Made by a program: the position numbers and the translations under genes. DNA of 64,000 nucleotides from Chalara sp. BL73 (lineage: Eukaryota > Ascomycota > Leotiomycetes > Helotiales). Under the pieces are notes generated by a model that made no database searches, had not been told where the DNA came from, and saw only the letters and a list, made by a program, of their open reading frames with translations. This document shows, in pieces, positions 24,776 through 35,690 of the stretch. The DNA lies in contig CAKJVC010000069.1 of the NCBI GenBank assembly GCA_918026815.1, forward strand, positions 310,001-374,000, in the 5' to 3' direction. Within the stretch, counting starts at the first letter, position 1. Each line of letters starts with the position of its first letter.

Positions 24776-27759
24776 TTATTGGGTATGGCCAACCGAGAAG
24801 ACAATCAGGGGCCACTGATTGATATCGTCCGTGACCTGAGCACTTAAAGGACCTCCCATGGGAGCGCCTTGCAGGTTTGCTCCACCAGACAAATCCGCAT
24901 GGTGTCCTCCCTCAGTGCTCAAATCTCGTCCATTCTGCAGTTGCATGAGAGCAGAGGCAGAATAGGAATCTTGATGCTCAATAGCGCCTCCAAAATTACT
25001 GGCGTACTGTTGCCATGCTAAATTTGTAGGATTGGCTGGGCTATGGTGGTAAGAGTTCGTAGGGCTAGCCTGAGATAGACTATGATGGGTATGTGTGCCT
25101 TGATAAGCGCCAACAACAGGGGATTCTATGCTCTCATTCTGAGAGGGTATCGGATAAGAAGGATAGGTTGCGGAAGGGGTGTAATTGATGTTTTGCGCGG
25201 GCGGTGCTTCGGCATAAGGGCTATATTGAGTTGGGTGCGGGTAAGGAGTTTGTTGATGAGATGAGAGTGCATCAGGGGTATATGAATGAGATCGTGCGGA
25301 TTGATCGGATGAATAACTATGGTTGGATTGGAATGTATGAGATGCGGGTTGCTGATGGACAGGCTTTGAATCCTGAGAAGCATAATCCTGAGACGGAAGG
25401 CTGCGGGCAAGTAGACCAAGCTGGCTGTCAATCACGCTTTGAACCTTTGCCTGAATAATACTCCCGGCTCCTTGGAGATATTAGTGAATCAGTACCAAAC
25501 TTTGAATGTTACTCACCTATCAGAGTCCCTACTTCCCCTAATACATCTAACCAGGAATCCATATCCTTTCGTAACGCCGCGAACTCGGTTACAGATATCT
25601 TGTTGCGTTTTTCCAAGTTATCATACAAAGTTATAGTGATTGCCATAACGTAGACAGCCACCTGATACCATGTTGTATCCAAACTCTTATACCTTCGAGC
25701 TTCTTTTACAGCCTCGAGCATCTGTTGCGATGACTCTACGCATATCTTCATACTCTCGTCATTGAAGCCTGGATCGTCTGTAGCCGTTTTTGATGGATGC
25801 CGTAATAACATCCGAAATTCCAAAGCCCATAATTGAGTATAAATCGCGAACACTTTTCCTTCCATTCCACTTTCACTATCACCTGGTTTTGAAAGCTGAG
25901 CTGGGAGACTTGACTTCCAGTCCCGCAGTTTTGATTCTAATCGACCGACGGTTGTCACGTATTCTTCAGGATTGCTTCGTATAGCATATATCGTCGAATA
26001 TAATTCCAAGTAGAGCAAAGTCATTCGAAAGGCGGCCAAGCCGACTTCGTGACCACACTTTCCTGGTCTTGATCTATCCAAGCCTTGTTCTGAGAGTAAT
26101 TCATCGTCGACGGGCTCTGGCACTTCAACATCGATATCTTCTAGCCGCAGCATCATCGGCCGATTAAGTTTTCCGCTAAGTGTGACGGATACTGCCAGCA
26201 AGGCGAAAAAAACGCGCTTCCGCATTTCAATCTCTAACGGACTTGGTGGAGTCTCCGTCACCCACCTTTTCACGGATCGGTGCAGGCCGATCTCAATTGC
26301 CATAGACATTGTTGTCTGCGATAGTACCCAACTGGCCCCCGGTTTGGGAAAGTTTCGAAGATGCATACAAATGATGGTCAGAGCTTGGACATCCATCCAC
26401 GTTCTACTTGAAGATACTTGGTAAAAGAACCCCAACGCGTAATGATAGTGAGCATTTGAAAGTGACGTGAGCTTGTCCTTCGTAGCTTCATCGGGCTGAT
26501 TACGAACTGCGAAGTGAAAGTACATGATAGCAAATACCATGTGCACGATTACAGTTTCAGCAGGGTTCGGTCGAAAGTTCGGGTCATCATACATGCGTGT
26601 CAACTGCTTGTCGTCAGCACTTTTAGGGGCGCTTTTGGGGTACCATAGTCTTACTAGTTTAAATGTTGTAGGCCTGTGCAGAACAGGACAATATATGTGT
26701 AGAGTTTGAAAGTACCACTGAAAATATGAAAATCCATCACTTCGGCTCGGAAAGTCCACAGGCTCCAGTCTATCATTGATATTCAGGGCCGTCTGGGTGA
26801 ACGCCTGGAATGACTTGTTATACAATCGTGGATTGAAAGATAAATTGTCAGGTGGATCCATGTCCGCCGACTCGAAGTCTGCAATGTCGATCTCCATGCC
26901 AAAGATTGAGAGAGCAGTTCCGTTGATAACACTTAGATTTGAGGTTTTGGAGGAGACTCCCAAGAATGTATCCTGGAGACTGCCAGGACGGAAAGAAGGC
27001 GCACGAGATGAAGTCCCCTGCAGGTTATTTGTTGTAACATTCCCGCCCCAGGACGATGGTTGAGTGCCTTTCCCTGCATAGCTATAACCATATTTCTCTG
27101 AAGGGGGATCGCGATATCCATTCGGTTGGACTTGACCACCCTTCCCTTGTTGTATTTCCTGACGAGCAACATTTAGCTGATCCGTAAGTTCCTGAACTCG
27201 GTCACGAAGTGCTCGGTTCTCGTCCTCGAGACGTTCTTCCGCCCCTCGAACTCGAGTGAGACCAGTCGTGCGATCTGTGGTTTGGCATGTTGTACTCGTC
27301 TGAAGACAAGGAGAGCATCCTCCTGGCAATACATCGCAGCGGATCTTTCTAATCTGAAATTTAATTAGCCAATGCTTCTTCTGTTTATCACTTCCATGGT
27401 GTTCAGCTCAAAAGATGGCATTGTGCTCAATGCGACCGCCGGGAGTTCCGCCCGCAGCTCGAGAGCGGCACTCTTGATAGCAACTACCCTTTCGCCACAT
27501 CCACTATATTATTTGCAACCATATCGTAGCTACCCATTGCGCAACTTACTATGCGATGCTATTCACATTACAATTATGAGGGTTCCAGCAGACTTACTTT
27601 GCAACGATCGCATGCTTGCCCCGTCCTGGATGAGGATTGTAATTTCTTCTTGACCGCAGCTGAGAACTGGGCTGGGTCCTCGGTCTTTATCTTCTTCGGC
27701 GTATTACCGTTTTGTATAGCATGATGTTTGATGTCGTCGAAGCTGCGCTTGGAATCCAT
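24776..27759 (-). CDS. Zn2Cys6 fungal-specific transcription factor
   Basis: Three exons: 27598-27759, 25517-27353 and 24776-25470, giving 897 residues. The binuclear zinc cluster is split by the first intron: QACDRCK in exon 1 and IRKIRCDVLPGGCSPC in exon 2, followed by LQTSTTC. This gives C-x2-C-x6-C-x6-C-x2-C-x6-C. A heptad-like coiled coil (EERLEDENRALRDRVQELTD) follows for dimerisation. The fungal_trans middle domain spans roughly residues 210-620. The second intron (46 nt) joins GTLIG to AGSIIQAKVQSVID. The tail is rich in Ser, Pro, His, Tyr and Gln and looks like an activation region. A nuclear DNA-binding regulator; target genes unknown. No obvious target cluster adjoins it, and the kinesin next door is a housekeeping gene. 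Confidence 0.93.
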
Positions 27760-29355
27760 TGCGCCGGCTTTCGCCGTGATGGTACGGTGGAACAAGCCGT
27801 CGCGAAAGTCAAGATGAACGGCCTGGAAGACGTCTGAGGTGGCATAGACGGGCGGGTATGGATTGTCCTGACTTGTGATATTTCTGCGAAGGTCGTCCGG
27901 AGGGTGAGGTGTATCGTAACTCCATAAGTAAATGTATTATTGGTTCTGATACGTGGAAAGTGTGTGCGGGTGTTTATATTCCAATTCAGTCGGTCGCAAA
28001 TGTGGTGTTAAAGGAATTGCTGCCCAAGTAGGCTTAGCCAAGGACTACGATGACCTGACTAAGTGTCTCTGTCGTACAGAACTAATTTAACGACAGGGCC
28101 AATATATTTATCTCTTAATTTGCAGCAAATGATAGATCTCCTTAAGTCAGTATGAGCTCGTGCCTGTTCCTAAAACGTCTGCATCTGGCAGAAACACTTT
28201 TGCAAGCTGGAGTTGCTGAGCCTTTTGTCGACGCGGCAGTATATCTGTATGGCTAATTTATTGGCTTTCAGAGCATTTCAGCTCCTGGGCAGCGCTGCAG
28301 CCCCGCCAGCCCAGCCCTTCGCTGTGGGGTTCCTAGAAGGCCCCCAAGTGGTGCTTTTGCCTTTATTGAAAGACTGCCTTCAGGAGGGGAGATTGGATTG
28401 TGTGAGAGGCATATCTTGAACTCCAATATGCTGTCTTGTGAGTCTGCGATTGCTGCCACTACAGATAGTAGCCGCCATAATGCAGTGATGGTCCAACACA
28501 TGCACACACACCACCCTCTTCCAACCTCGCCGACCTCACTGACTCGAGGCAAGAAAATGAAAAAGTAGCGGGCAAAACCCCAGGAGCTGGAAGAAGGTTA
28601 GTAGGGGTTCAATACTAGACCGAAAACAACCAATCCGCTTGATGTGACTGGAAGTGGCTCGCTTGGGGCCAACATTCATTTTGGCGTTTTGCTGAGGCTG
28701 GTTCTATTGATCGGTTCGGATGATGCGTCCTCGAATCACCTCCAGTTCATGGCGAGTCGCGTCAGTTCCAGTTCCGGGATACCGGATTGACGTGCGGGTG
28801 TGAGACGGGGGGAACGGGGGGAGCAAATACGGGGAAATCCCAGTCCCGCATGTTCCCAACCAAGTTTGACACTAAAAGTACCAGTAAAGTTACTTTACTC
28901 CTTTATGGTCCAGTCGTGGAGAGTGACAAGAGGCCTTGGCTTCCCTGCTACCGCCGTCAACTACCGGCGGTATGGACGCTGTTTGCGGAACAACAATAAA
29001 GCTCTTGTTTCAGCTTTTCGGGAAACCCACACAGCACGACATTAATGAAAACCCTAAATACGAGTATCCATGCCTGCTACGGTACCTGATACTTCAGGTT
29101 AGGGGATTCGTTGCATCCCAACTTCGTGGCGAAATCGTGTTAAATCTTATGTAAGCCTTCAGCCCATTTTCCTGTGAGCCACCGGAAAATGAAGAGCCAC
29201 GCAAGGCTGCCAAGACCTAAACGCCGGAACCATACCGCTCAGACTTCCATGTTGCCGTGCAATAGCAATCACAGGTCTCTGTTTATATTCAAGGGCCAAA
29301 TGCGATAGAGTGAGCAGCCGATCGTTTATTCGTGGAGCCTCAACCCACCAAAGAC
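27760..29355. other. Shared upstream region of regulator and CGI121 genes
   Basis: A 1.6-kb divergent intergenic region. No gene is supported; the 60-100 codon frames here lack homology. GC-rich runs and a CGGGGAAATCCC element occur near 28830. Confidence 0.6.
28830..28841. promoter_or_regulatory. CGGGGAAATCCC element
   Basis: CGGGGAAATCCC lies in a G-rich stretch about 515 bases upstream of the CGI121 start. It is similar to the elements at 9034, 20321 and 62631. Possible zinc-finger repressor site; inferred only. Confidence 0.25.
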
Positions 29356-30221
29356 ATGGCATATCTTCACAGCATTACCCTAGAGCACCTCCCGGCCGAC
29401 TATACCATTCATGTCGCTCTCTTTCAAGACGTCAAGAATGCATCTTTCTTGCATCAACAGCTCTTGGCTGGTAATACAGACTTCGAATATGCCCTCATTG
29501 ATGCTAGCGTGGTGAGTCATCCTTAGCAATCGCTGTGAATAGACAACTTGGTCTCTTCTCCCTCATCCTCACGTGCTAATATCAAGAACAGGTAGTGTCC
29601 AAACTGCAGGCTCTAGCAGCAGCATATCGAGCTGTCAATGACCTCGTCGAGAACAGGTTGAAGAGTCGAAACGTTCATTCAGAAATTGTATTCTCTTTGA
29701 GCCCAAACAATAACGTTCGTCTTTACCTCTCATACTATTCCTCAGCAATTTTCTTGTCACTTCGTCGTGGTAGCCAGAGACGCCAATCTACCAAGTGATG
29801 CTTTCCCTATGGGACAAATGGCACAGCCTATCCAACCCCACGATTACATGAACTTCATGGCTTAGGATCAAACCATGTCAGCATCAAGCTAATGCTCCTT
29901 AAGATTGCAGAGTCCTTCCGTCGTTTTGGTATCACTCCAACCACTACAAATCTCTTAATCATTAAGGTCTCCACCCCCTCCTTACCAACCACCAGTGAAG
30001 CAGTACAAGACCACCTTGTCGCGTCAATACAAGGCATCCAAGTAGCTTTCGGTGACGAAGTTTTGGCTGGCATGACAGATCTGGCTCGGGTGCGAAAGAT
30101 CTACAAGCTGAATAGTAGCAGCGCTAAAGGCGCTAAAATTTCTGTCAGTGCAGATGTGGAGAAAAAGGAGCTAGAGATGGCGATATTAGGAAGTATGGCC
30201 CTTAGAGGCGCCACCAACTAA
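29356..30221 (+). CDS. CGI121: CGI121, EKC/KEOPS complex subunit
   Basis: Three exons: 29356-29511, 29592-29714 and 29904-30221, giving 198 residues. Introns begin GTGAGT and GTTCGT; the second ends in AAG, a weak but acceptable site. Family blocks are very clear: [53 protein letters not shown], then [11 protein letters not shown] joined to [13 protein letters not shown]121 binds the Bud32/PRPK kinase in the KEOPS complex, which makes the t6A37 modification of ANN-decoding tRNAs and affects telomeres. C-terminal residues are slightly longer than in yeast. A housekeeping gene with no functional link to its neighbours. Confidence 0.95.
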
Positions 30222-31103
30222 ATAAGAAAAAGAAACTATATGGAACATGAGCCTTGACTCAGGATAGGACTATTATGCCTACGAAATACGACTGTGGTTC
30301 GAGCCGAGAGCAAGGTGTGTTCTGGAAAGCTTCCGATGATGTTCTTGGCAATGGATCACGGAAGCCAAGCATGATAACATTTTGACCACCAACCAAAACC
30401 ACATCAAATAGATATCTCGTCTATCTTCGTCTGAGGTCATGTAGAAAAAAAAAGTTGTAGTGAAACGTCGAATTGTCAACAGACATTGCAACCACTTCAA
30501 AGTTATATGTGACGAAAACCCCGCCTTTACCATCTGGTCAAGGAGTAAGATCTCAAAACAGGCAGCTAAGCCGTTACGACCGGTAATTACCATGAGGGAT
30601 CGCCAACAATTGCTACCGTATGCAAGCATCTTGCTCATCAAACATAGTAAAATCTCGTGTCATTTTTGCATTATCACGACTTATCAGACTCAAAAGTGGG
30701 TTTTCGCGGGTAAAAACACGTTTATTCGGAGGTTATCATCGTGTCAAGTTTCGAAATGTCTAGGCCTGGCTTCTACATTGCTTCCTACTTGCGTCTCTCG
30801 CTTCGGTTCGATGGAAATATGAGACATTCCTTGATATGAGACCCAAAGTTTTCATGAGTGATATGCGAGAATTTAGAGGATATAATTTATGAATGCGATT
30901 CGGAAGGTATTCGTGGCCCTGCATCAAGCGTTCCCTCATTGATCGATCTCGGTTCTCGATTGCTACCTAAGCACATATTGAGATCAGCGCACACTAAATT
31001 CTGAAATATCAGAAAGCAGCAGATCGTCAGGTTTGTAAAAATTCAATATATCCTGAACCGTAATGTCTTGCATCGATCTTCGCTGACCCAAACTTTTACA
31101 GCC
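30222..31103. other. Intergenic, no gene seen
   Basis: Overlapping short frames only. It is the upstream region of the flavin oxidoreductase gene. Confidence 0.6.
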
Positions 31104-32544
31104 ATGGACTGGCCACCTCAGATTATCATGTATGTCGGAGTCCCAATTTTCCTATCTCCCCACAGCAAGCTAGCAGCTCCAGAACTGCCTCAAACACCAA
31201 ACATCAAAATAGATAGTATCCCCCGATAGCTCTGAAGCGTTTTAGTGCTGCGGAATGAAAAAATTCCAACGATTAAAGTGCTAATGCGTTCGCAGTATCG
31301 GCGGTTCTCATGGAGGTTTAGGAATAGCTAAATCGTTACTCAACTCACTGCCCAGAGCCAAAATTACTCTAATCAGTACCAACAAGGACTATTACTTTAA
31401 CTTCGCAGCTCCACGGATCCTGGCCCGTCCAGATGAGGTTAATGTTGCACAAGTGCTGATGCCTATCGAAAAGCTGTTCAAGAAATATTCAGAAAGCCAG
31501 TTTGAATTTGTCCATGCAACAGTGACGAATTTCGACCCAGAGGGAAAGACTGTTTTCACAGATGATAATCGGGTAAGGGGTTACGATCATCTCGTTATTG
31601 CATCAGGGAGTGAGTTTCATGTTTATATCTTCGCCGTCACATGATCATTCATCTGTAGGAAAGTTTAGTGCTAAGCAGGTATTAGCTCATACCAAAGCCG
31701 TACTCGCGGATCCATGTATTCCAGTCAAGCATTCTATAGCAAACGAGGACTTGCGTGAAACTATTCCAAAAGCACAAAAAGCCATCGCAGATGCATTACG
31801 GATAGTTGTAGCGGGCGGTGGTCCCGTTGGTATAGAAATGGCTTCCGAAATAGCCGAGCAATATCCATCCAAAACTATACACATGGTGTTCGCCAGTTTC
31901 CGCCTGGTAGACAACCTCAAAGAAGCAGCAAGTATACAGGCTGGGCAGAAGCTCAACAAATTAGGCATCGTAGTGAAGTCTGGGACCAAAGTATGATCAT
32001 TCCTCTTTCCACGATATCTACCACGGCAAGTGCTTTCAGAATATAGCTAACAATGCCTCCATAGGTAAAAAGCAGCACCTACAACAAGGCAAACCAAGAC
32101 TGGACCATCGCTCTCGAAGACGGCACCTCCATCGAAGCGGACCTCTATATCCCGGCCGTGGGCGTGCTGCCCAACAACAGCTTCATCCCCAAATTTCTCC
32201 TCTCCAAGACAGGCTATCTGAAAACTAATTCCTCCCTCTGCATCCCGACGTACCCTTCGGTCCACGCCATCGGCGACATCATTGATGGGCAGCCCAAGCT
32301 CGCCGCACTAATCAAAGCTCAGACAGCCGTCGTAGCGAAAAACATCATAATGGATGTCGAAGGGAGGGAAGGGGGGAAGAGGGGCGTCCTCAAGAAGCCG
32401 ATGTTGGAAGGGATGGTGGTGCCGATCGGGAGAGAAGGCGGCACGGGACAGATTGGTGGGTTCGTGCCTTGGAACTGGATGGTCACCTGGATGAAGGGTG
32501 ATTATTTTTTGAGTAAAACGGATATGTTTGTGAGCGAGAAATAG
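31104..32544 (+). CDS. AMID/FSP1-like FAD-dependent NAD(P)H oxidoreductase
   Basis: Four exons: 31104-31129, 31296-31609, 31659-31990 and 32065-32544, giving 383 residues. The first exon encodes only MDWPPQII and donates the beta strand that completes the FAD-binding motif IIIGGSHGGLGIAKSL with exon 2. Further motifs are the NAD(P)H-binding RIVVAGGGPVGIEMASEIAE (about residue 165) and the second FAD contact SVHAIGDI. The fold is that of the pyridine-nucleotide-disulphide oxidoreductases, with closest likeness to AIF-homologous AMID/FSP1 proteins that reduce quinones. In fungi such genes often sit next to exporters or metabolite clusters. The neighbour is a convergent drug transporter, 212 bases away, which fits a detoxification role. 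The long C-terminal KGDYFLSKTDMF tail is usual in fungal members. Confidence 0.9.
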
Positions 32545-32756
32545 ATAAAGATTAATACTGAATATACCACATTTTATCATACCCAGGCCTTTCTCCCGCA
32601 AGGGGGCTTCGGTGGGATCCGGCAGAAGAGAAATGGCCATACACTCGTCTATATCCAATCAAACAGTCTACTTCACCACTCTATGAGCGCCAGAACTACA
32701 AACCCATGTCACCAATTTACCGACTTGTCACTCTTCACACCATCCAGTTAGTCTCC

Positions 32757-34953
32757 TCAGACCTCTGTTTTCTCCTTTGTCGCCTTCTTAACGCTCTTCC
32801 ATCCCAATCCCCAGCTAAAGACGAAAGTCATCACACCTGCACCAGCAACCAGATACATGACCTGATCAAACGACCTGCAGAACGCCATGGCGGTGCCAGC
32901 AACCTCTTGTTCTGAGATGACGCTTCTGAAGTTCGTGGGGCCAGCTTCAATGACTTTCTGCGCGTCGACGCCGGGGGCGTACTTGAGAAGCGCATCCTCG
33001 AGTCCGTTAGAGAAGCTAGGTTCTTTGTTAGCAATTGTACTTGGATGGGATTCTCAGGGAAGGAGGTGGAGCAGGAGGTGGCATGAGATTGTGTGAGATG
33101 GTAAGGAAATGGGGGTAGGACGAACATGGTTTGCGCGAAGGAGAGGAAGAGCGATGCCGCAAAGGATTGCATGAATATCAAGGCGGACATGCCAACAGAG
33201 ATGAATGCCAGAGATAGGTGATTCTGGATAGCGACGACGGCCTAGGTTCATCTGGTTAGCGACAAAGGAATCATGGAGAGAAGCAGCTAAGAGTTACCAT
33301 TTGCATCCCGCAGCCACGGCCAGCACCGCCGATGATTTGGAAGAATATCCATTTGGCGTTTGAGCTGTCTGGATCTAGCGTACTGATGAGGCCGGAACCT
33401 AACGATGCCATGACACCGCAGATGACAGCCCATGGGAGGTAGTAACCAAGTCGTGAAACTATCGATATTTTAGTGTGACCAAACAAGCGTTTTATGAAAG
33501 GATAACATACCCAAGGCCCCAGATACAACGGCCATTAACATCTGACTTAAGATCGATGGCAAAACATACACCCCACTCAGTGTTGGTGCCACGCCTCTCA
33601 CCGCCTGAAAGTATATCGCCATATAATAACTATGGGTCATCAAATTCGCGCCTAAGAAGAATATGAATAGACAAGCACAGTAGACCACACGCTGCCGAAG
33701 CATAGAGAGTGGAAACATGGCTGTGTCGCCTTGTCTATGCTCCCAGGCACCGAAAACTAGCAGCATACCAGCAGATCCACAGAATAGCCCGATGACAGTG
33801 GCGCTGCCCCATGCATATTTGGTGCCACCCCATTGAAGCGCCAAGAGGAACATGACGATGCATGGTGTAAAAAGTGCAAATCCGGGGAGATCAAGAGAAT
33901 GGATGTTGGCTGAGAGGGTTGACGGTCGGTCAGTTGGAGCACGGATGTCGGGGATGTGGATGAAAAACAGGATAATGGCTACAATGGCGCCGATGGGGAG
34001 ATTTATGTAGAAGCCTGCCTACCCATCAGAAAGAGAACGATCGTGCAGATGAAGTGATACATACACCATCGCCATGTTGCATGTTCCGTCAAGGCTCCTC
34101 CAATTAGCGGCCCGAATAATATCCCAATCTGAGCCACTGGTTTATGTTAGCAGCGCTTTCTCCTTTGCCAGAAAAAGCCGAGTTACCTCCGAACATGATA
34201 CCCATATGTACTAGGCTTTTGTCAGTCCTGGCACGTCCAAAGATTAAAATATACTGTCACACATGCACGTGTCTGTAATGGCACTGCAGCAGAAACAATG
34301 GTTAATGCTCCATTAATAATTCCACCACTTCCCGCACCAGCAATAGCCCGACCAACGATAAGCATGTTCGAATTGGATGCGGCGCCGCATAGCACAGAGC
34401 CAAGCTCGAAAGTACCTAGAAAGACCATGAAGGTGGCCTTCGGTTGTTAGCAAGCTCTTGGTTAATGACCAAAAATGCTATACTTTAGAATGAAATTGTT
34501 TATAAAGCTTGCCACTAATGGGCTGTAAGGTACAACTGTGTTTTGGTTAACCACTGATCCGATTGCTGAATTACATAGCACGACTTACCCAGAAAGAAGG
34601 TAGGCAGCGCCATACCATCCGATGTCACCCAAAGAGGAAAAATCGCTGGTGATTCTGGGAATAGCCTAACCATAATATCAGGAGAGTTCTAGAAGCTCTA
34701 ACGAAGGAAGACCTGCAGTTATGACAATGGAAGTATCCAACATCATAAGGAAACAGCATAGAGTGACTGCACCGACGATAGAGATAAGTTTAATTCCTGT
34801 AACATATTCATGATCTTCTTTTGCTGGCGAAGCCTCTACTAAGACAGAGCTTGGTGTTGTTGAATTTTCCTCTGTAGCTTGTGTTTTTTCTCCCTCACTC
34901 TCTAATTGGGTTTCATGTGTCTGCGATGATGATGTATTTGAGTCGTTTGCCAT
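32757..34953 (-). CDS. MFS drug:H+ antiporter, 14-TM type
   Basis: Ten exons join in frame on the minus strand: 34717-34953, 34589-34665, 34484-34535, 34263-34437, 34187-34210, 34065-34136, 33511-34014, 33298-33458, 33126-33241 and 32757-33015, giving 558 residues. DHA2-type motifs are intact: [14 protein letters not shown] (motif D1), [51 protein letters not shown] and [13 protein letters not shown] serine/threonine-rich cytosolic N-terminus of about 50 residues precedes TM1. This group exports toxins, fungicides and own metabolites at the plasma membrane. Intron 1 (34666-34716) fits only with a GC donor, and one exon is just 24 nt. It is divergent from a Zn2Cys6 gene and convergent with a flavin oxidoreductase gene, so co-regulation is likely. 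Confidence 0.92.
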
Positions 34954-35690
34954 GGTGGTTGCTTGATCACACCCTAACAATTATCTATAGTGGTGCCTTG
35001 GCAATATTGAAAAAGTTGAACAAACTGAACAGCAAGGACTCGAACCAAAGGAGTGAGGCTCAATTTTGAATTGATTACCGCCCACACAAAGGAAAACGCA
35101 GGTGCATTATATATTATTGCAACTTGAGAAAGGCATCGGTATTACCACGTCGCTCCTTTTCAAAAGAATCCTTGCGAACGGGAACGGAGAATACGGTGAA
35201 ATACCGACGTGCTGCCTAAATCAACATGAGCTTCGATGATTGGAAGAAAGCCATTCTCTCGAGATTTGCAACATCCCGAGTTGCTGCAAATTTGATTCTG
35301 CATTTGTAAGAGTCCGGAGACATACCAAAGACAACTGTTGGTGGTAGAGCATTGTATCGTCTCCTTACCGTCAAGGCAACCGCCGAACAGAGAATTGGTA
35401 GACGGATCCAGCCAGCTGTTCCAATCAGGGCGACCAGGCCAGATTTCTGGTTATTGAGGTACTGTGCCTCAAGGATCGTGCCATACTCCACTGCCTTCTA
35501 GGGAGAGCAGGTACGATAAACTATATACACCTTGACGCCGACAGGCGGAGCCAACTCCGATTCGCATGGGCTTGGCATTTTATATACAGTAGTCCCACGT
35601 GATTCATTTCAAGATCACAACTTTCACCTTCCTCAAATCTTTCCTTTCCTAAGTAGGAGAATCAACAAAAACGAGCGAATTACCTTCAAC
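34954..35690. promoter_or_regulatory. Divergent promoter region of transporter and regulator
   Basis: The 737 bases between the transporter start (34953, minus) and the regulator start (35691, plus) must hold both promoters. About 280 of these bases are taken up by an orphan minus-strand gene fragment (35216-35497). I saw no confident CGG-pair operator for the regulator. Confidence 0.5.
35216..35497 (-). pseudogene. Orphan C-terminal gene fragment
   Basis: A minus-strand frame of about 93 codons, ending in a stop at 35216, has the look of a conserved protein end: QYLNNQKSGLVALIGTAGW, then RLPILCSAVALTVRRRYNAL and a final LERMAFFQSSKLMLI. It has no ATG in its first two thirds and begins at an acceptor-like CCTAG, as if it were a last exon whose upstream exons are gone. 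Only 190 bases separate it from the regulator's start, so there is no room for a complete gene. I do not recognise the family. It may be a remnant of a third gene of the cluster. Confidence 0.45.
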
